The notes beneath the pieces were generated by a model. The model was given only the letters and a program-made list of their open reading frames with translations, did no database searches and was not told the origin of the DNA. This document shows positions 5,808-9,767 of a DNA stretch of 9,767 nt, piece by piece. The stretch covers positions 1 through 9,767 of the forward strand of contig DQNX01000030.1 in NCBI GenBank assembly GCA_015658965.1. Reading direction: 5' to 3'. Each line of letters opens with the position of its first letter. The stretch's first letter is position 1. A program made the position numbers and the translations under genes. The DNA comes from Gammaproteobacteria bacterium (GTDB taxonomy: Bacteria; Pseudomonadota; Gammaproteobacteria; PS1; Pseudothioglobaceae).

Positions 5808-5860
5808 GGGTAATATTTAGTTGATTTTCAATATTTCCAAAATTTTTCAAGCGTTAGAGT

Positions 5861-8800
5861 TTAATCAACCCAAGCCCTGGCATTTTCAAACATTCTCATC
5901 CACGGACTGCGCTCAGTCCAATCCTTAGGATGGTGTGAGTTTTGCACGGCTCTAAACACGCGTTCAGGATGAGGCATCATAATAGTGACCCGCCCTGATT
6001 GATTGGTAATGCCTGCAGCACCTTGTTCTGATCCATTGGGATTGTGTGGGTAGGTTTGGGTAAGGTCGCCTTGATGATCAACGTATTGCATGGCAATATT
6101 ATTGGCAGAACCATTCTCAAAACTTGCTCGGCCTTCGCCGTGAGCAATGGCAATTGGCAGGGTTGAGCCGGCCATATCTTTTAAGAATATCGAGTTAGAT
6201 TCACCAATGTTTACGCTGGAAAAGCGTGCTTCAAATTGCTCTGATACATTGCGATTAAAGCTTGGCCAATTTTGTGAACCAGGGATGATTTGGGTTAGAT
6301 TTGAAAGCATCTGGCAGCCATTACAGACACCCAAAGCAAAGCTATCTTCACGATTAAAAAAGGCTTCAAATTCATCTTTGGCGCGAGCATTGTAAAGAAT
6401 CGAGCTGGCCCAGCCGCGCCCAGCGCCGAGTACGTCGCCGTACGAAAATCCACCACAAGCCACCAAGCCTTTAAACTCATCCAAGCAAACTCGACCCGAT
6501 AAAATATCACTCATGTGTACGTCGATTGCATCAAACTGCGCTTTGTCAAAAGCAGCACCCATTTCCACTTGACCATTAACGCCTTGCTCTCTAAGAATGG
6601 CAATTTTAGGCTTGACATGGGTTTTGATGTAAGGAGTGATGATGGACTGGTTGTGATCAAAACCTAAATCGGTTTTGATACCATTTGTTGATTGACTAAC
6701 GGCATCAAACTCTTGCTTTGCGCACTCAGGATTGTCTCTAAGTTTGGCAATTTCATAAGAGGTAGTTGACCAAAGCGTGTGCAAAGCAGCGCGAGGCTGG
6801 CTGTAAATAGCCTTGCCATTTGTGATAATTTCAATGGTGTCAGAGTTGTTGAGTGTTGCTATTGATTGCGTACAAGACTCAAGACCTGCTGCTTTTAGAG
6901 CATTAGCAACTGCGAGTTTATTCTCAGATTTAACCTGAATAACACAGCCAAGTTCTTCATTAAACAAGCTTTCAATGCTGGCATCCGTATTAATGATTAA
7001 GCCGCAATGCGAGGCAAATGCCATTTCTAATAAAGTGGTGATAACGCCGCCATCACTTCGATCGTGATAAGCGCTGATTAAATCATCTTTGTTGAGCTGA
7101 TTGATGGTTGTGAAGAAATTTTTAAATAAAACAGAGTCATCAAGGTTCGGTGAGATATCACCAACTTGATTGTACACTTGCGCTAAGCACGAGCCACCCA
7201 TACGATTTTGACCAAACCCTAAGTCGATTAGTAGTAGTTCAGAATCTGAGTCTGTTAATAGTAACGGAGTTTTTTGCAATCTAACATCTCTGGTTTTTGA
7301 AAAAGCGGTAATGATTAATGACAAAGGCGAGGTGACGGATTTATCTTGCCCATCTTCTTGCCAAGAGCTTTTCATACTCATGGAGTCTTTACCCACAGGT
7401 ACGGTTAGGCCAAGCTGAGGGCATAAATCCATGCCCACTGCTTTCACTGCTTCAAACAGTTTGGCATCTTCGCCTTTATGGCCAGAGGCACTCATCCAAT
7501 TGGCACTGAGGCTAATGTCATGAATGTCTTCAACGTAACCACCAAGCATGTTGGTAAGCGCTTCGCCAATGGTCATACGCGCAGCGGCATTAGCGTCACA
7601 CAAGGCCAGCGGCGTGCGCTCACCTAATGACATAATCTCGCCTTTATAGCCAGAATAATCAGAAATTGAGATGGCACAATCAGCCACCGGCACTTGCCAT
7701 GGACCAACCAATTGATCGCGCGCCACCATGCCAGTTACGCTGCGATCACCAATGGTGATTAAAAAGTTTTTGCTGGCAACAGTTGGCAGTTGTAAAATTC
7801 TACTGATGGCATCATCAAGTTTAATATGGCTAACCTCTAGCGGATTAAGCTTGATGTCTTGTGTGCTTGCTGCAATGCTCACTTTTGGCGGATTGCCCAA
7901 TAAAACCGACATAGGCATGTCAATCGGCGTGTCAGCAAATAATGCATCACTTAATACCAGTTCTTGCTGCTTAGTTGATTCGCCCAAAATGGCAAATGGC
8001 GCTCGCTCACGCTCGCAGATTTTGCTAAATAAATCGATGCTTTCAGGGGCAATGGCAAGCACATAGCGTTCTTGAGATTCATTGCACCAGATTTCAAGCG
8101 GCGACATTTGGTTGTCATCATTAGGGATGTTCCTAAGCTCGAACTTGCCGCCACGTCCCGAATCATTGACCAATTCCGGTAAGCCGTTTGATAAGCCGCC
8201 AGCACCGATATCATGAATTGAGATAATCGGATTGTCATTGCCCAAATTGGCACAGCGATCAATCACCTCTTGGGCGCGTCTTTGCATCTCAGGATTAGCG
8301 CGCTGAACCGAGGCAAAGTCTAAATCTTCACTTTGCTCGCCACTTTTAATGCTCGATGCAGCACCACCACCCAAGCCAATCAACATGGCTGGACCACCAA
8401 GAACAATAATTTTACTGCCGACAGGGATTTCGCCTTTTTGAATGTGATTTTCTTGAATGTGACCTAAACCGCCAGCCAGCATAATTGGCTTGTGATAGCC
8501 ACGCACGTCCCCATCTGGGGTTGTTTGCTCGTAGCTGCGAAAATAGCCCAAAATATTTGGACGACCAAATTCGTTGTTAAAAGCGGCCGCGCCAATTGGA
8601 CCTTCAAGCATAATATCCAGAGCCGAGACGATTTGTGATGGCTTGCCGTGTTCTTGCTCCCAAGGCTGCATTGCACCATCAATTTTTAAATTAGACACAC
8701 TAAATCCGCACAAGCCAACTTTAGGTTTAGAGCCTTGTCCTGTTGCACCTTCATCGCGGATTTCGCCGCCTGATCCTGTGGCAGCACCTGGATGCGGGGC

Positions 8801-9691
8801 AATGGCGGTGGGGTGGTTGTGTGTTTCTACTTTCATTAAGATGGCTCTGTGCTCAGTTGAGCTAACATATTTACCATTTTCATCTGCAAAAAAACGCTCG
8901 CCTTGATGGCCAGCCATTACCGCTGAGTTGTCTGAATAAACACTTAACAAGCCTTCAGGATGTTTGTGGTAAGTATTGCGGATCATTGAAAATAAACTTT
9001 TTTCTTGTTCAATGCCGTCGAGAGTCCAATCAGCGTTAAAGATTTTATGGCGACAATGCTCTGAATTTGCTTGAGCAAACATCATCAGTTCAATGTCTGT
9101 TGGGTTTCGCTCTAATTGGGTAAAGCTCTCAACCAGATAATCGATTTCACCATCACTGAGTGCCAAACCAAGTTCGATATTGGTTTTTTCTAAAGCCGAT
9201 TTGCCCTTGGCGAGAATATCGACACTGGCAAAAGGCCGTGGCTCAAAGTTATCAAAAATAGTGTGTGCATCATCAATCGAATCTAAAACCGATTCGGTCA
9301 TTTTGTCCATAATTGAGGTTAAAACTTGCGTTGAATTGGTGATTTCAGCATTAAAATGATAGATAATTGCACGCTCAATACGATTAACTTTGTTAATATC
9401 ACACAAGTGCACAATGTCAGTTGCTTTGGACGACCAAGGCGAAATAGTGCCCAATCTAGGAATAATAATAACGCTAGATTGCGCTGAGTTGACTGGTAAT
9501 ACTGGGGTGTAAGATAGCAGTTGATTAAGGTGATTTTTTTCTACATCTGTGAGTGCTTCATCAAGATCTGCAAAGTGAATAAATTCTGCTGACAATAGGT
9601 TTAAACCTGATTGTGCCTTTGCTATTTTTGCTTGTAAGGCTTTAGTTTTAAAAGCGCCAAGTGCGTTAATGCCTTGATGGATATGGATCAT
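5861..9691 (-). CDS. purL: Phosphoribosylformylglycinamidine synthase, large single-chain form
   Basis: PurL converts FGAR to FGAM with glutamine and ATP, the fourth step of de novo purine synthesis, in the cytoplasm. The 1276-residue length suits the gammaproteobacterial fused form (E. coli 1295). In order: an N-terminal PurS-like domain (about 1-150); a linker with F-A-Q-A-N-S-E-H-C-R-H-K (205-216); and the first AIRS-type half with V-E-T-H-N-H-P-T (288-295), G-P-I-G-A-A-A-F-N (364-372) and H-D-I-G-A-G-G-L (493-500). The degenerate second half has H-D-R-S-D-G-G-V (876-883). A C-terminal class I glutaminase (about 1025-1276) carries nucleophile C1123 in GVCNGCQM and H1241/E1243 in PHPERVF. 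The ATG start overlaps the yebC stop as ATGA; a stop lies six codons upstream in frame, and the N-terminus aligns with E. coli. All catalytic motifs are intact. Confidence 0.98.
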   Translation of the reverse strand: MIHIHQGINALGAFKTKALQAKIAKAQSGLNLLSAEFIHFADLDEALTDVEKNHLNQLLSYTPVLPVNSAQSSVIIIPRLGTISPWSSKATDIVHLCDINKVNRIERAIIYHFNAEITNSTQVLTSIMDKMTESVLDSIDDAHTIFDNFEPRPFASVDILAKGKSALEKTNIELGLALSDGEIDYLVESFTQLERNPTDIELMMFAQANSEHCRHKIFNADWTLDGIEQEKSLFSMIRNTYHKHPEGLLSVYSDNSAVMAGHQGERFFADENGKYVSSTEHRAILMKVETHNHPTAIAPHPGAATGSGGEIRDEGATGQGSKPKVGLCGFSVSNLKIDGAMQPWEQEHGKPSQIVSALDIMLEGPIGAAAFNNEFGRPNILGYFRSYEQTTPDGDVRGYHKPIMLAGGLGHIQENHIQKGEIPVGSKIIVLGGPAMLIGLGGGAASSIKSGEQSEDLDFASVQRANPEMQRRAQEVIDRCANLGNDNPIISIHDIGAGGLSNGLPELVNDSGRGGKFELRNIPNDDNQMSPLEIWCNESQERYVLAIAPESIDLFSKICERERAPFAILGESTKQQELVLSDALFADTPIDMPMSVLLGNPPKVSIAASTQDIKLNPLEVSHIKLDDAISRILQLPTVASKNFLITIGDRSVTGMVARDQLVGPWQVPVADCAISISDYSGYKGEIMSLGERTPLALCDANAAARMTIGEALTNMLGGYVEDIHDISLSANWMSASGHKGEDAKLFEAVKAVGMDLCPQLGLTVPVGKDSMSMKSSWQEDGQDKSVTSPLSLIITAFSKTRDVRLQKTPLLLTDSDSELLLIDLGFGQNRMGGSCLAQVYNQVGDISPNLDDSVLFKNFFTTINQLNKDDLISAYHDRSDGGVITTLLEMAFASHCGLIINTDASIESLFNEELGCVIQVKSENKLAVANALKAAGLESCTQSIATLNNSDTIEIITNGKAIYSQPRAALHTLWSTTSYEIAKLRDNPECAKQEFDAVSQSTNGIKTDLGFDHNQSIITPYIKTHVKPKIAILREQGVNGQVEMGAAFDKAQFDAIDVHMSDILSGRVCLDEFKGLVACGGFSYGDVLGAGRGWASSILYNARAKDEFEAFFNREDSFALGVCNGCQMLSNLTQIIPGSQNWPSFNRNVSEQFEARFSSVNIGESNSIFLKDMAGSTLPIAIAHGEGRASFENGSANNIAMQYVDHQGDLTQTYPHNPNGSEQGAAGITNQSGRVTIMMPHPERVFRAVQNSHHPKDWTERSPWMRMFENARAWVD

Positions 9692-9767
9692 AATTGCGCC
9701 ATCACCTCATCTGAAATATCGGCATTGTGATAGACCTCTTGTGTGTCATCAAGATCTTCTAATCGAT
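9688..9767 (-). CDS. yebC: YebC/PmpR family protein, C-terminal 25 residues (partial)
   Basis: Reading the minus strand in from the window edge, 25 complete codons end in TGA at 9688-9690. The peptide begins R-L-E-D-L-D-D-T-Q-E-V-Y-H-N and ends D-I-S-D-E-V-M-A-Q-L, closely matching the C-terminal tail of E. coli YebC (M-L-E-D-C-D-D-V-Q-E-V-Y-H-N, then E-I-S-D-E-V). YebC-family proteins are DNA-binding or translation-associated factors; PmpR is a regulator in Pseudomonas, and some members ease ribosome stalling. About 220 residues lie beyond the window. The stop overlaps the purL start by 4 nt, so the two are likely co-transcribed and coupled. The family call rests on a short but very characteristic tail. 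Confidence 0.88.
   Translation of the reverse strand, partial: RLEDLDDTQEVYHNADISDEVMAQL

Larger units (their letters stand above)
5624..5860. other. Non-coding gap between purL and the ygjP-like gene
   Basis: This 237-bp AT-rich stretch is the longest gap in the window. I see no convincing ORF or RNA gene. It holds a possible purL terminator stem (5785-5807), two copies of a 15-bp near-identical motif (5672-5686 and 5833-5847), and a weak minus-strand promoter pair for the ygjP-like gene: TTAACA at 5665-5670 and TTTTAT at 5641-5646, with an 18-bp spacer. Confidence 0.6.

Noticed and set aside
5821..5831. TTGATTTTCAA as an FNR-like operator near the purL stop
   Set aside because: The half sites are only TTGA/TCAA with a 3-bp spacer, the spacing is wrong, and it lies downstream of purL rather than at a promoter.
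7951..8262. Open frames of about 70-110 codons on both strands inside purL, dxs and other genes
   Set aside because: They are alternative-frame shadows of strongly conserved genes, have no recognisable domains and no ribosome sites that would set them apart.

Overview
This window looks like an ordinary chromosomal stretch of an AT-rich gammaproteobacterium. The predicted proteins IspG, Dxs, TrhO, the CGFS glutaredoxin, PurL and the YebC tail all read like close relatives of the Escherichia coli proteins. PurL is the large single-chain form typical of Gammaproteobacteria, and most genes lack strong Shine-Dalgarno sequences. The gene content and base composition would suit a marine sulphur-oxidiser/symbiont-type lineage (SUP05/Thioglobus-like), but that is a guess from general appearance. 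No tRNA, rRNA, CRISPR array, insertion sequence, prophage or other mobile-element signature was seen. Coding density is very high.

Layout. (1) Bases 1-593, plus strand: the C-terminal half of ispG, cut by the window edge. (2) Bases 580-2873, minus strand: dxs followed by a DUF2062 membrane protein, joined by an ATGA stop/start overlap. The DUF2062 gene collides tail-to-tail with ispG, with a 14-bp overlap. (3) Bases 2874-2984: a divergent promoter region with a perfect minus-strand -10 box for dxs and a perfect 12-bp palindrome. (4) Bases 2985-4914, plus strand: trhO (tRNA U34 hydroxylase), a small class I SAM methyltransferase 6 nt downstream, and a monothiol glutaredoxin. (5) Bases 4958-5623, minus strand: a YgjP-type HExxH metalloprotein. 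(6) Bases 5624-5860: the largest non-coding gap (237 bp), AT-rich, with an inverted repeat and a 15-bp imperfect direct repeat. (7) Bases 5861-9767, minus strand: purL, preceded by the very end of yebC, again with an ATGA overlap.

How the genes work together. ispG and dxs encode a late and the first step of the MEP isoprenoid pathway, so the left third is a small isoprenoid locus. The trhO unit joins wobble-uridine hydroxylation to an unassigned methyltransferase whose usual NPPY motif is altered (N-V-P-A). A tRNA-modification partnership is possible but unproven. The glutaredoxin is a probable Fe-S cluster carrier. PurL is the fourth step of purine synthesis. I see no convincing new multi-gene system. 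The best leads are the methyltransferase beside trhO, the palindrome between the divergent genes, and a fresh-looking in-frame 15-bp duplication in the ygjP-like gene.
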